A DNA stretch of 64,000 nt from Flavobacterium dauae. GTDB taxonomy: Bacteria > Bacteroidota > Bacteroidia > Flavobacteriales > Flavobacteriaceae. The stretch spans positions 496,001 through 560,000 of the forward strand of contig NZ_CP130821.1 of NCBI RefSeq assembly GCF_004151275.2, written 5' to 3'. Positions 1 through 8,496 of the stretch are shown one piece after another. Each line of letters opens with the position of its first letter. The first letter of the stretch is position 1. Position numbers and translations under genes: made by a program. The notes below the pieces were generated by a model that was given only the letters and a program-made list of their open reading frames with translations, did not search any database and was not told the origin of the DNA.

Positions 1-921
1 ATTGGGAATACTCCGCTCGTACGACTTAAGCGTTTATTCAATAAATCTCCGGTAGAATTATATGGTAAATTGGAAATGTTTAATCCGGGTGGAAGTATTA
101 AAGACCGTACTGCTCACAATATATTAAAAAGCGCAATGGATAAGGGAATTATTCATTCGAATACTACAGTAATTGAATCCACCTCGGGCAATATGGGGAT
201 AGGCTTAGCAAGAGTTTGTCATTTTTTTGGATTAAAACTTATTTTGGTTACCGATCCCCATATTAATGAAATAACCGTGAATATTTTAAAAACCTTTAAT
301 GCAGAAGTTGTAACAGTTAATCAGCACGACGGCAAAGGTGGTTACCTGAATACCCGACTGCAGAAAGTACAGCAATTACTCACAGAAATCCCCGATAGCT
401 TTTGGCCTGATCAATACCATAATATGGATAATCCTTTGGCACATGAACAAACTTTTTTGGAAATAACCAGTACTTTGGGTAAAAATCCTGATTATGTCTT
501 TGTATCTACAAGTACCTGTGGTACTTTACGAGGGTTGGGAGATGCCATAGTAAAGCACAAGGCGGAAACTAAAATTATTGCAGTAGATGCACGAGGTAGT
601 GTAATTTTTGGAGATGAACCCCAAAAAAGAATTATTCCCGGAATGGGAGCAAGTCGTGCGTCTGACTTTTTAATCATTGACCAAGTTAACAAAGTACTAT
701 TGATCTCGGATAAAGAATCAGTGGAAGGATGCCATCATTTACTAAAAACCGAAAGTATTTTGGCGGGCGGTTCATCGGGTGCTGTTGTGAAAGCTATTGA
801 AAAAATCATATACCAACTCCCTGAAAACACAACAATTGTTGCCATTTTTGCAGACAGTGGCGAGCGTTATCTTAAAACAATTTATTCAGAAGAATGGATA
901 CAGCAACATTTTAAGACGTAA
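1..921 (+). CDS. SbnA-like PLP-dependent enzyme (cysteine synthase fold), 5' truncated
   Basis: Fold-type II PLP enzyme of the cysteine synthase / SbnA group. The reading frame is open from base 1, so the true start lies outside the window; 306 residues are present. The opening IGNTPLVRL motif is the classic N-terminal signature. The PLP lysine is in NPGGSIKDR (about residue 34 here), the substrate/phosphate loop is STSGNMG, and a Gly/Ser-rich PLP-phosphate loop (GGSSGA) lies near the C-terminus. SbnA of staphyloferrin B synthesis condenses O-phosphoserine and glutamate on the way to 2,3-diaminopropionate. The next gene starts 5 bases after the stop, and no SbnB-type dehydrogenase is in the window. 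The family is clear; the substrate is inferred. A plain cysteine synthase is less likely given the neighbours. Confidence 0.85.
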   Translation: MGNTPLVRLKRLFNKSPVELYGKLEMFNPGGSIKDRTAHNILKSAMDKGIIHSNTTVIESTSGNMGIGLARVCHFFGLKLILVTDPHINEITVNILKTFNAEVVTVNQHDGKGGYLNTRLQKVQQLLTEIPDSFWPDQYHNMDNPLAHEQTFLEITSTLGKNPDYVFVSTSTCGTLRGLGDAIVKHKAETKIIAVDARGSVIFGDEPQKRIIPGMGASRASDFLIIDQVNKVLLISDKESVEGCHHLLKTESILAGGSSGAVVKAIEKIIYQLPENTTIVAIFADSGERYLKTIYSEEWIQQHFKT

Positions 922-926
922 GAAAA

Positions 927-2768
927 ATGATTTGGAAAACCGAACATATAACGCAAACGGCACGGAACACGCAGACTTTTATTCAAAGCTTTATAAATCG
1001 ACAAACGGTGTTTACAACTGAATCCGATTTAAGTTTTGATATAGGCATCATTGGCGGGGGACCAAAAGGGTTATATGCGTTAGAAGAATTATTTAGGAAT
1101 TTAAAAAAAGAAAAAACTCAGGGTAAATTCAGAGTATTTTGGTGGAATGAAACGCACAATTTTGGAAGCGGACCAAATTACCACCCCGACCAGCCTGATT
1201 ATTTGCTTATCAACTACTGTATTGGTAACGTAGATGCCTGGGATAGAATACAATATAAAAATAAAGAGCTTTTAAATCTGGTGCATTGGTTAGAGAAAAC
1301 TAAAAACAATCAAGTAAAAGTACAACCCACAGATTTCGCTTCAAGGGCTTTAGTAGGTTATTATTTGCAAAATGTTTTAATAGAAATTATACAATCTAAG
1401 CCAGAAACAGTAGAGCTTTTTCTTATCCCTGAAAAAGTTTGTAACATACAAACATTGGCAAACGCCAAATTAATGGTTTATACCCATAATAAAGAATATG
1501 TAGTAGATAATCTTTTATTCACAACCGGACATTGTTACCAAAATACACCTTTAGTAAATTTAGGAGATAATCATATTCCCGAAAACTACCTTTCGTCTGC
1601 ATACCCTATTCAGGTGCTAAAAAAAATTCCTCCTAAAAAAAATGTAGGAATCATAGGGTGGGGACTAACTTTTATTGATGTAGCTTTAGCATTGACCGAA
1701 GGTCGGGGCGGAACTTTTGATGACAACGGAAATTATATTGCAAACGGAATTGAACCAGTATTATTACCTTTTTCAAGGAACCAATTGCCGATCATGCCCC
1801 GTGGACCTATCTACGGAAAAAACACCCATCAATTATATTATCTGGATGAAAATTGGTTTCAGTTGATGAAATCTATCTCTAAAGAGAGAAAAATAGATTT
1901 TCGTAACGATATTTTTCCATGGTTGGAAAAAGAATTTAGTTTTGCCTATTACAGTACTTTTCTTCAAACGAGAGAGGTATCGAAGGTAGAAAAACATATA
2001 GAATCACTCCCTGAAAGCAAAAAATTCACTTATAAAGATTTATTATTCCCGAAGATGCCTACATCTACAACCATTCAAGAAACTTATGTTCGTTATATAG
2101 AATATTTAATCGATGAAGCAGAAAAGGGAGAATTAAAAAGTCCGTTGATGGCAGCAACAGCGGTTTGGCGTGAGGCTTCTCCGATAATAGCAGATTTATA
2201 TAAAACGGGAGGGTTTACAGGGGAATCACAATACTATTTAGATAAAGAGCTATTTGGTGCATTTTGTCGCACAAGTTATGGTCCGCCCATTGAGAACATG
2301 AAAAAAATATTAGCTTTACTAAAAGCAAATGTTATAAAAACACTGTGGTTAAGTAAACCCGAAATAATTTACAATAAAAATGAACCGCATTTATTACTAC
2401 GATCTAAAGAATATACAGAAAAAGTTGATTTTATCGTAGATGCCCGTATTGCCCGACCTGAATTAAAACAAAATAATTCCCGTTTATACAAAACCTTATA
2501 CGAAAATAATATGGTAAATCCTTTTGAAAACGAGGGTTATACCCCCGGATGTGTAGCTATGGATGTTACAGGGAAAGTTATACATAAAGATAACATCCAT
2601 CTCTATTTTTATGGAACTAATACCGAGGGGGTTATGTTAGACAATGATTCTTTATCCAGAAAAAAAAATAATCTCGCACCGTATTGGGTAGCCGGTATTT
2701 TAAAACAATACCGCATGTTAAATAAGTCTTCAGCCAATAAAATCTTAGATAAAAATGAATATAACTAA
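927..2768 (+). CDS. FAD/NAD(P)-binding protein (NAD_binding_9-like)
   Basis: 613-residue flavoprotein-like enzyme. A dinucleotide-binding motif, GIIGGGPKGL, lies at about residues 40-50, and a second nucleotide-binding segment, VGIIGWGLTFIDVA, at about 240. This two-motif layout is typical of FAD/NAD(P)-binding proteins related to lysine/ornithine N-monooxygenases and the NAD_binding_9 family. The gene starts 5 bases after the SbnA-like gene and overlaps the following PLP enzyme by 14 bases, so the three are almost certainly co-translated. Such proteins are found in amino-acid-derived metabolite clusters, where they may oxidise or hydroxylate an amino acid intermediate. The reaction here is unknown. 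No membrane segment or signal peptide is visible. Confidence 0.75.
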   Translation: MIWKTEHITQTARNTQTFIQSFINRQTVFTTESDLSFDIGIIGGGPKGLYALEELFRNLKKEKTQGKFRVFWWNETHNFGSGPNYHPDQPDYLLINYCIGNVDAWDRIQYKNKELLNLVHWLEKTKNNQVKVQPTDFASRALVGYYLQNVLIEIIQSKPETVELFLIPEKVCNIQTLANAKLMVYTHNKEYVVDNLLFTTGHCYQNTPLVNLGDNHIPENYLSSAYPIQVLKKIPPKKNVGIIGWGLTFIDVALALTEGRGGTFDDNGNYIANGIEPVLLPFSRNQLPIMPRGPIYGKNTHQLYYLDENWFQLMKSISKERKIDFRNDIFPWLEKEFSFAYYSTFLQTREVSKVEKHIESLPESKKFTYKDLLFPKMPTSTTIQETYVRYIEYLIDEAEKGELKSPLMAATAVWREASPIIADLYKTGGFTGESQYYLDKELFGAFCRTSYGPPIENMKKILALLKANVIKTLWLSKPEIIYNKNEPHLLLRSKEYTEKVDFIVDARIARPELKQNNSRLYKTLYENNMVNPFENEGYTPGCVAMDVTGKVIHKDNIHLYFYGTNTEGVMLDNDSLSRKKNNLAPYWVAGILKQYRMLNKSSANKILDKNEYN

Positions 2769-4170
2769 AAATAACAGCCACTTACTATTAACACCACTCT
2801 TACATTCTTGGGTGAAAAAACTGATAGACAATCCTGAATCATTACATACAGCTATTGAGCAATATAATTCACCTCTTAATGTGCATAGCCTAATACCATT
2901 TCAGGAAAACATTACCGAATATCAGCAAGTTTTTAAGGAATTAAATTTAAAACATAAAATATTCTTTGCACGTAAAGCAAATAAGTGTATTGCTTTTCCG
3001 ATTACCGCTGCACAAGCTGGCGAAGGTGCCGATACAGCAAGTTATCGGGAGTTGAAACAATGTTTAGATGCGGGAATCAGCCCTAAAGACCTCATACTTA
3101 CTGCTGCCGTAAAAAATGAAAAGCTTTTAAGCCTGGCGGTAGATAATCAAGTAACTGTAGTATTAGATAATTTTGATGAATGGGAATTACTCAAAAAAAT
3201 AGTCAACGAAAAACAAAAAAAAGTAACGGTTAATATACGCTTAAGTGGTTTTAACTTTGAAGGAAAAATACTGCATACCCGTTTTGGATTTTCTTTGAAT
3301 GAATCCTTTGAGTTGATTCAACAAATTCATAATCAAGAACGCTTTGTTAACTTTACCGGATTACATTTTCATTTAAATGGTTATTCTGTAGAGCAACGTG
3401 TGGCTGCTATTGAACAATCCATACAGCTGGTAGATCGGTTACAGAAGTTAAACATAATAACTCAGTCATTGGATATTGGAGGTGGTTATTTGATGAATTA
3501 TTTAGCTGATGAATCTGAATGGAAAAAATTTAACCAAGAACTAAAACGGGCGGTGCTGGAAGAACGTAACCCACTAACTTATCAAAATGATGCTTTGGGA
3601 ATAATTAAGATAAACGATCGTTTGTATGGTGAACCAACAGTGTATCCGTATTTTAACCATTTGCATAAATCTAATCTTTTAAGAACTATACTTACTGCTG
3701 CTGCTTCGATATACCAACAGCCAATATTTCAATTATTGCAACAGAGAAATATCGAATTACGGATGGAACCAGGCAGGTCTTTACTAGATCAATGCGGCAT
3801 AACGGTAGCCAAGGTAGCCTTTCGAAAAAAAGATACAGCCGGAAACTGGCTGTTTGGTCTGGAAATGAATCGCACGCAACTGAGAAGTTCCAGTGCTGAT
3901 TTTTTACTGGATCCTGTTCATATTCCTAAAGTCAAAAATAATGAAAACAATCCTGTAGAAGGCTTTTTGGTAGGAGCCTATTGCTTAGAGCAAGAGTTAA
4001 TTTTGAAACGAAAGATTGCTTTTGTTCAATTTCCCCAAGTGGGCGACCTGATAATTTTTCCAAATACCGCTGGCTATATGATGCATTTTTTTGAATCAGA
4101 AGCACATTTGTTTGAGTTGGCAACCAATGTGATACTTAAAAATAACCACCACTTTGTTATAGATAACTAA
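2755..4170 (+). CDS. Y4yA-like PLP-dependent enzyme (Orn/DAP/Arg decarboxylase fold)
   Basis: 471-residue fold-type III PLP enzyme of the ornithine/diaminopimelate decarboxylase superfamily. The PLP lysine is in FARKANK near residue 73. LHFHLNG, DIGGGY and EPGRSL are the expected barrel and phosphate-binding motifs. The C-terminal beta domain carries GAYCLEQE, which resembles the Cys-containing active-site segment of this fold. It resembles the Y4yA subfamily, which I recall occurring near SbnA-like genes (y4xP on the Rhizobium NGR234 symbiotic plasmid). The start overlaps the end of the FAD gene by 14 bases, and it is the last gene of the operon. Decarboxylation of a diamino acid adduct is plausible but is inference. 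Confidence 0.75.
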   Translation: MNITKNNSHLLLTPLLHSWVKKLIDNPESLHTAIEQYNSPLNVHSLIPFQENITEYQQVFKELNLKHKIFFARKANKCIAFPITAAQAGEGADTASYRELKQCLDAGISPKDLILTAAVKNEKLLSLAVDNQVTVVLDNFDEWELLKKIVNEKQKKVTVNIRLSGFNFEGKILHTRFGFSLNESFELIQQIHNQERFVNFTGLHFHLNGYSVEQRVAAIEQSIQLVDRLQKLNIITQSLDIGGGYLMNYLADESEWKKFNQELKRAVLEERNPLTYQNDALGIIKINDRLYGEPTVYPYFNHLHKSNLLRTILTAAASIYQQPIFQLLQQRNIELRMEPGRSLLDQCGITVAKVAFRKKDTAGNWLFGLEMNRTQLRSSSADFLLDPVHIPKVKNNENNPVEGFLVGAYCLEQELILKRKIAFVQFPQVGDLIIFPNTAGYMMHFFESEAHLFELATNVILKNNHHFVIDN

Positions 4171-4198
4171 AACCTGATTTGTATATAAAGTTGTTTTT

Positions 4199-4303
4199 CT
4201 TTTCATTCCAAAACAGATTGTCATCTCTATCGTGTGTTACCCAAGTCAATTTGGATTTGTCCTTTCGATTTCTTCTGCAATTTTCAGATGATCCGGCTTT
4301 ATC
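4199..4303 (-). pseudogene. 3'-end fragment of a Blc-type lipocalin gene
   Basis: This stretch matches the last ~35 codons of the intact lipocalin gene 1.6 kb to the right (5856-5960) at roughly 80% identity. Relative to that gene it has a one-base deletion in the GGATACGACACATCC region, which puts a TGA in frame, and the normal stop codon is lost. Only the 3' tail survives; nothing upstream resembles the rest of the gene. It is probably the scar of a duplication or deletion, with the serine hydrolase gene now lying between the two copies. Confidence 0.75.
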
Positions 4304-4371
4304 TTTAGAGGAAAAGTAGTAAACTAATGATTAAAACTTTTTGTTTTCTTCAATGGAATTAGCATGCAGGA

Positions 4372-5736
4372 TTATTCTTTTCTAAAAACAAATTTTATTC
4401 CTCCTTGAGATAGTTCGAAATTTTTTTCTTCAAGATTAAAAGTCAAAACTATGTCTGCCGGCTCAAATTTAAAAACATTATTTTCATAAGCGTCCATTGG
4501 AATTTCCATTTGATCTGTTGCTTGTGAATATAAAATATTTCCTTTTTTAGTTATTGAAATTTTCATCGAAATATCTATGTTCATATAGTTACCTAGGTAT
4601 TTATCAAGATCATTAGTGTTTAATTCAATAGGCATGTCAGATTTCAGAGGCTCATTGTAAAGTATTTTTCTTACTTGCTGTATTGGTATTTTAGTTGTAA
4701 TTAGAGAATGATTTTGAAGAATAATAAGGATTTTATCACTGCTAAAGTGTTGTTCTAAAAAAGTTGTATAACCTCCCCAACCACCTGAATGATTAATTAT
4801 TTTACCATAATTTTTATTTTTACCTACAAATAATCCAAAACCGTAGTTTGTATTTTCGTCGTTATTTAGTTTAAAATTGTCGGTAATTATATTGGTTTGT
4901 TCTTTTGTAAACAAGGTATTATTTTTTATAGATTCAGCCCATTTCAATAAGTCTTTTGTGGTAGAATATATTCTGCCTTGCCCGTATGCTCCGTCAAAAT
5001 ATTTTACATAAGGTATATTACTAATCAGTTCCTCGCCAACACCTTCCTGTACGTATCCAATTGCTAAATCAGGAATAGTCAGGTTATCTTTATACAAAAA
5101 GAAAACATTTGTATTGCTCATATTAAGAGGTGAAAATATTTTCTGTTTCAGGTAGTTACTATATGAAATATTTGATACCCTTTCAATAATTGTGGCAAGA
5201 AATAAATACCCCGTGTTACTGTATTCAAACTGATCATTAGGTTTAAAAAGTAGCTCCGGCTTCTCTTTTGCAAATAACTGAATTATATAATCATTTGTTA
5301 CAACCACATTTTTGTCAGCTTTTTGATTCAGGAGCTCCATATAATCAGGTAATCCCGAGGTATGGTGAATAAGATGTTCTATTTTGACTCCTTTATAAAA
5401 AGATAATTCGGGAATATATTTTGTAATATCGTCAGATAAAGATAATTTATTTTCTCCTTCAAGCAACAGAATACCAGCAGCAGTGAATTGTTTTGTTACT
5501 GAAGCTAAATTAAAAACTGATTTCTCAGTCAATTTTATATCTTCTTTGATATTTGCTAAACCATAACTTTTTTCAAAAATAATTTTACCCTTGTCTGCAA
5601 TTAAAACATTTCCATTAAATGCGTTTTTATTTTTCAGTGCAGTAAACAAGCTGTCTAATCTTTCTTGTTGTTTTTGTGCAACTACTGAATTACTTAAAGA
5701 GAGAGTTAACCATACAAATAGGAATAGTTTTTTCAT
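4372..5736 (-). CDS. Exported serine hydrolase, class C beta-lactamase/DD-peptidase fold
   Basis: 454 residues, beginning with a signal peptide (MKKLFLFVWLT..., cleavage near VVAQ). The serine-lysine motif SVTK (near residue 79) is the SxxK nucleophile, YSN (in FEYSNTGY) is the second motif, and HSGG (HSGGWGGY) matches the KTG-like third motif of this family. The ~100-residue C-terminal region after the catalytic domain is a beta-rich extension common in Bacteroidota members. It probably acts in the periplasm as an esterase or peptidase; these motifs alone do not show resistance to beta-lactams. The gene stands alone between the broken and the intact lipocalin copies. A TTG-N19-TACATTTA promoter-like sequence lies upstream of the start. 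Confidence 0.85.
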   Translation of the reverse strand: MKKLFLFVWLTLSLSNSVVAQKQQERLDSLFTALKNKNAFNGNVLIADKGKIIFEKSYGLANIKEDIKLTEKSVFNLASVTKQFTAAGILLLEGENKLSLSDDITKYIPELSFYKGVKIEHLIHHTSGLPDYMELLNQKADKNVVVTNDYIIQLFAKEKPELLFKPNDQFEYSNTGYLFLATIIERVSNISYSNYLKQKIFSPLNMSNTNVFFLYKDNLTIPDLAIGYVQEGVGEELISNIPYVKYFDGAYGQGRIYSTTKDLLKWAESIKNNTLFTKEQTNIITDNFKLNNDENTNYGFGLFVGKNKNYGKIINHSGGWGGYTTFLEQHFSSDKILIILQNHSLITTKIPIQQVRKILYNEPLKSDMPIELNTNDLDKYLGNYMNIDISMKISITKKGNILYSQATDQMEIPMDAYENNVFKFEPADIVLTFNLEEKNFELSQGGIKFVFRKE

Positions 5737-5855
5737 TTTAGCCTTAGAATTACTGTAATAAATGTATTTTCGTGAAACGAATTTACAAAGTTCTACAAAA
5801 CCAAATACATTCGGTTCAAAAAAAATCAGAACTTTGAAATCAGAAAACCAAAAAA

Positions 5856-6419
5856 TTACTTTTCATTCAAAAACGGATTGTCGTCTCTATCGTGTATTAC
5901 CCAAATCAGTTTGGATGTGTCGTATCCGATTTCTTCTGCAATTTTCAAATAATCTGTTTTAATAGTTTCAGGAATATATTTTGTTCTTGACAAAATCCAT
6001 AAATAATCCAGGTTTTTTCCTGCAATCAACGCATATTCATAGTTTTCGTCTAATGCCACGACATTGTAACCAGAGTAGAAAGGACCAAAAAAACTTACTT
6101 TCAAAGCTGCAATATCCTTATTTCCTCTGAACTTGGCTAAACCATCTGCTTTTTTCCATTCTTTTTCTATGAAATTGTAGCCACTGTTGAGCACAATGAC
6201 ATTTCCTTTTTCGTTTAAGCTATATTGAGCAGAAACATTGTTTAGATTCTTTTCAAAACGGAAATCAAAACGAGCAATTTCATACCAGGTTCCTAGGTAT
6301 TTATTGACATCAAAGTTTTCAACTGCTTTAGCATTTTTGGGAATAGATGTACAGGAGCTTATAATAGTAATAACTCCTACGAAAAATAGTACTTTTAATA
6401 ATTTATTTTTTGTTCTCAT
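5856..6419 (-). CDS. blc: Outer-membrane lipocalin, Blc family lipoprotein
   Basis: 187-residue lipoprotein lipocalin. The start at 6419 is chosen because the sequence from there gives a lipoprotein signal (MRTKNKLLKVL... with lipobox IISSCTS) and because a promoter lies at 6464-6494, so the longer frame starting at 6494 would not be transcribed whole. The lipocalin signature KYLGTWYEIARFDFRFEK follows. C-terminal LWILSRTKYIPE is the third conserved region. Blc proteins bind lysophospholipids or fatty acids at the outer membrane and are stress-induced in enterobacteria. A decayed second copy of the 3' end lies at 4199-4303. Confidence 0.88.
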   Translation of the reverse strand: MRTKNKLLKVLFFVGVITIISSCTSIPKNAKAVENFDVNKYLGTWYEIARFDFRFEKNLNNVSAQYSLNEKGNVIVLNSGYNFIEKEWKKADGLAKFRGNKDIAALKVSFFGPFYSGYNVVALDENYEYALIAGKNLDYLWILSRTKYIPETIKTDYLKIAEEIGYDTSKLIWVIHDRDDNPFLNEK

Positions 6420-6463
6420 TGTATGTTTAGTTAGTTTCTTTACAAGATTTTGTTTGATATATA

Positions 6464-6494
6464 CAAATCTATGAATAGTCCCTATGTCTGTCAA
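6464..6494 (-). promoter_or_regulatory. Promoter of the lipocalin gene (Bacteroidota type)
   Basis: Read on the minus strand, TTG (6494-6492) is followed by exactly 20 bases and TAGATTTG (6471-6464), a perfect TAnnTTTG -7 box. The leader to the start codon is about 40 bases. It has no palindrome next to the -33 box, unlike the promoter at 6683-6729. Confidence 0.75.
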
Positions 6495-6562
6495 ACAGAA
6501 AAACTATTTTAAGTATAAATGTAAGAAACTGTTCTTTACTAAATTACAAAAGAATTTTAAAT

Positions 6563-6680
6563 TTAAAATGGATTATTCAAATTAAGAATAATCCATTTTC
6601 TCGGTGAGTTTTCTCTAAAGTGTATAATTAATCTTAAGTTTTTACTCTTTTTGAAAATTATCATAGCTGTAAAATGACAT
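6563..6680 (-). ncRNA. Tiny transcription unit: small RNA or remnant of a gene
   Basis: A strong promoter (6683-6729) and a 14-bp hairpin (6565-6599) bracket only about 110 transcribed bases. The unit contains a 12-codon frame (starting at 6680, essentially at the predicted start site) and a 33-codon basic frame (6664 to 6563, beginning MIIFKKSKNLR) whose end runs through the hairpin. Neither is convincing as a protein. The hairpin stem (TGGATTA/TAATCCA) resembles the one after the frameshifted gene at 8072-8466, so this may be a gutted paralogue of that unit. A small RNA is the alternative. Confidence 0.35.
6565..6599 (-). terminator. Hairpin ending the tiny unit
   Basis: A perfect 14-bp stem, AAAATGGATTATTC/GAATAATCCATTTT, with a 7-base loop. 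The downstream T-tract is weak (TTTTAAATTT), so termination is likely but not certain. Confidence 0.55.
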
Positions 6681-6682
6681 CT

Positions 6683-6729
6683 CAAAATTATAATGATTTT
6701 TTATATCAGTCAATAGGTAATTTACCTAT
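6683..6729 (-). promoter_or_regulatory. Palindrome-promoter, site A
   Basis: The palindrome ATAGGTAA-T-TTACCTAT occupies 6713-6729. On the minus strand it runs directly into TTG (6713-6711), then 20 bases, then a perfect TAATTTTG -7 box (6690-6683). The same architecture occurs at 8497-8543, 15862-15909, 17931-17978 and 20552-20599. It drives the short unit 6563-6680. The lipocalin further on has its own promoter. Confidence 0.75.
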
Positions 6730-6750
6730 ATTTCAGAAAGCTATATAAAA

Positions 6751-6779
6751 AAACAGCAACCTATTTATGGCTGCTGTTT
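6751..6779 (-). terminator. Terminator after the aspartyl protease gene
   Basis: Stem AAACAGCAACC/GGCTGCTGTTT with one mismatch and loop TATTTAT. It is near-identical to the hairpin at 8583-8611, and both sit just beside a copy of the palindrome-promoter. Confidence 0.7.
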
Positions 6780-6822
6780 AACAATCTAAAAACTAAATAA
6801 ATAACTGGATTTCTTTTTCATA

Positions 6823-8001
6823 TTATTTTATTAACTCAATAGTCTTTAATCCGTTGTGTGTTTCAAAGGTTAGTGTAACGGTATTACTTTCCCTTTGTAT
6901 TTTGCTGAAATCACAATATTGTTCATTTGTAACTTTGCTAACCGGATTACTATTAATTGCAGTTACTCTATCTCCAACTTTTATCCCTTCTTTTTTAAGC
7001 TGGGAATTATCCCAAATAAAACAGACTTGTAATTCATCATTTTCGTTAATACAAAATTTTGCTCCGAAATCCTTGGTTATGTCAATATCAGGTTGCTTGT
7101 TTTTAGAAACCAATATCATATTGTTTTCGGAAAAATTTAATATCGTGGTATATTCTTTAAGTATCCCCATACCTATAAGTGGCTTATCATTCAGAACATA
7201 CGCTGTTACATTTTGGATTTCAAAGTTGCCTAAAGATATTTTATCTAATACAACTTCGTCCATTTTTCCGCTTTCCATTTCATTAATACCCAAAGTATAA
7301 TATCCTTCTCCTGTACGGGATTTCATTTTTTTAGTCGTTTTAAAATCAGTAAAAAGTTGCAATGTCCCGTCAAATCCTGTATCTAACAAAGTCATGAATT
7401 TATTTTTACCTTGGCTTATATCCACAAGGGGCAACAATCCCTGATGATATTTTAAAGAAATTTTATCTTTTGAAATATCATCGAAAACACGGTCTGAAAA
7501 AGAAACTGTTTGTCCAACAGGGTCGATTTTCCAATTACACAGTTTTATAAGGTTCATTCCTAAAATTCCGTCAATTTTAGTGCATAAGTGCTTATTTAAC
7601 AATTCCAAATCTACTACGGCAGACGATATATTATTGAATTGAAGATTACTGATTTTTATATTTTCGGCGATTACATATACCTCTGTTTGTTTAGCCTCTT
7701 TATCATTGGCTGCTACTCCGGATATATTAATTTTGTTTTCTTTCTTCAGCTTATTGGAATCCGCAATCTTGTCGGAGATAATAGTCATCATTGCTCCGGT
7801 ATCAAAAAGAAAATGATATTTTTTATCGCTTATTTCTACTTCGATAATAGGATAAGAACGTTCATTTTTTACGAGTGGTACATTTTTCTCAAAAGTTCCT
7901 GATTGCTCTATATATCCTTGTAAGTAGTTGTTTTCACTGTTCTGGCAAAAGCAGACAATTGAAAACAATAACAATAATAAACTGATTATAAACTTTTTCA
8001 T
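6823..8001 (-). CDS. Exported retropepsin-like aspartyl protease with C-terminal PDZ domain
   Basis: 392 residues with an N-terminal signal peptide (MKKFIISLLLLLFSIVCFCQ). Two aspartyl-protease half-sites are seen: FDTGAMMT near residue 67 and LDTGFDGT near residue 207, each followed by a hydrophobic-Gly motif (GILGMNL and IGMGIL), giving a single-chain pseudo-dimer as in pepsins. The last ~90 residues form a PDZ domain (KKEGIKVGDRVTAINS). The fused PDZ suggests recognition of protein C-termini or misfolded substrates in the periplasm. A TAATTTTG box lies immediately upstream of the start, inside the terminator of the preceding gene, so the mRNA may be nearly leaderless. The family is clear, the substrate unknown. 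Confidence 0.85.
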   Translation of the reverse strand: MKKFIISLLLLLFSIVCFCQNSENNYLQGYIEQSGTFEKNVPLVKNERSYPIIEVEISDKKYHFLFDTGAMMTIISDKIADSNKLKKENKINISGVAANDKEAKQTEVYVIAENIKISNLQFNNISSAVVDLELLNKHLCTKIDGILGMNLIKLCNWKIDPVGQTVSFSDRVFDDISKDKISLKYHQGLLPLVDISQGKNKFMTLLDTGFDGTLQLFTDFKTTKKMKSRTGEGYYTLGINEMESGKMDEVVLDKISLGNFEIQNVTAYVLNDKPLIGMGILKEYTTILNFSENNMILVSKNKQPDIDITKDFGAKFCINENDELQVCFIWDNSQLKKEGIKVGDRVTAINSNPVSKVTNEQYCDFSKIQRESNTVTLTFETHNGLKTIELIK

Positions 8002-8020
8002 AATACAAAATTAGTATAAA

Positions 8021-8050
8021 ATGGATTAGCTGATGTTTCAGCTAATCCAT
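8021..8050 (-). terminator. Terminator after the frameshifted gene
   Basis: A perfect 13-bp stem, ATGGATTAGCTGA/TCAGCTAATCCAT, with a 4-base loop, then TTTTATAC on the minus strand. It sits 21 bases past the stop of the broken gene. Confidence 0.75.
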
Positions 8051-8071
8051 TCAAATTGTATGACACAAATC

Positions 8072-8466
8072 TTACAAAGTAAAACGTACTGATACATTCC
8101 AAGAATCAATCTGCGGACTTTGTCCCTCAGACCAATGTCCTCTTACACTTCCACCTACATCTGTATTTTTACAGATTCGTATTCTCGACGTCCCAGTTGC
8201 CTGTTGCGGCTCAGGAACTTCCAGATTTAAAACCAAATCATAATCAAAACAGATAGCTGTGTTAAGCCCTAACTGTTCAACCATTTCGTCAGGCATTTCG
8301 TTAAAATACTCTAATTGTCAGCATTAAGCTCAAAATTTTCTATAACCCATTCTCTGGTGTTAAATCGTATCTGTTGCAACTGAGCTCTAAATTGATCTTC
8401 AGGTAAAGATGTAATTTCCTGTCTTTTACTATCCAGTCCTACCTGGTTAAATGAAACTTTACTCAT
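8072..8466 (-). pseudogene. Frameshifted small gene of unknown function (~131 residues if repaired)
   Basis: From the ATG at 8466 the frame reads MSKVSFNQVGLDSKRQE... to ...NFELNADN and then meets TAG at 8313-8311. The neighbouring frame resumes at once as QLEYFNEMPDEMVEQLG and continues to a stop at 8072, ending SWNVSVRFTL. One base has been lost (or two gained) at about 8311-8319. The repaired product is a soluble-looking protein of about 131 residues without signal peptide or membrane segment; I do not recognise the family. It has a dedicated promoter of the palindrome type (8497-8543), 25 bases of leader and its own terminator. It may be a recent knock-out, a sequencing error or a programmed shift; no slippery heptamer is obvious. 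Confidence 0.7.
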
Positions 8467-8496
8467 AATTTAATTCTTTATTGATTATTAATACCT

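Noticed and set aside
797..1021. Frame overlapping the end of the SbnA-like gene and start of the FAD gene
   Set aside because: It lies over two clear genes in another frame and has no recognisable content.
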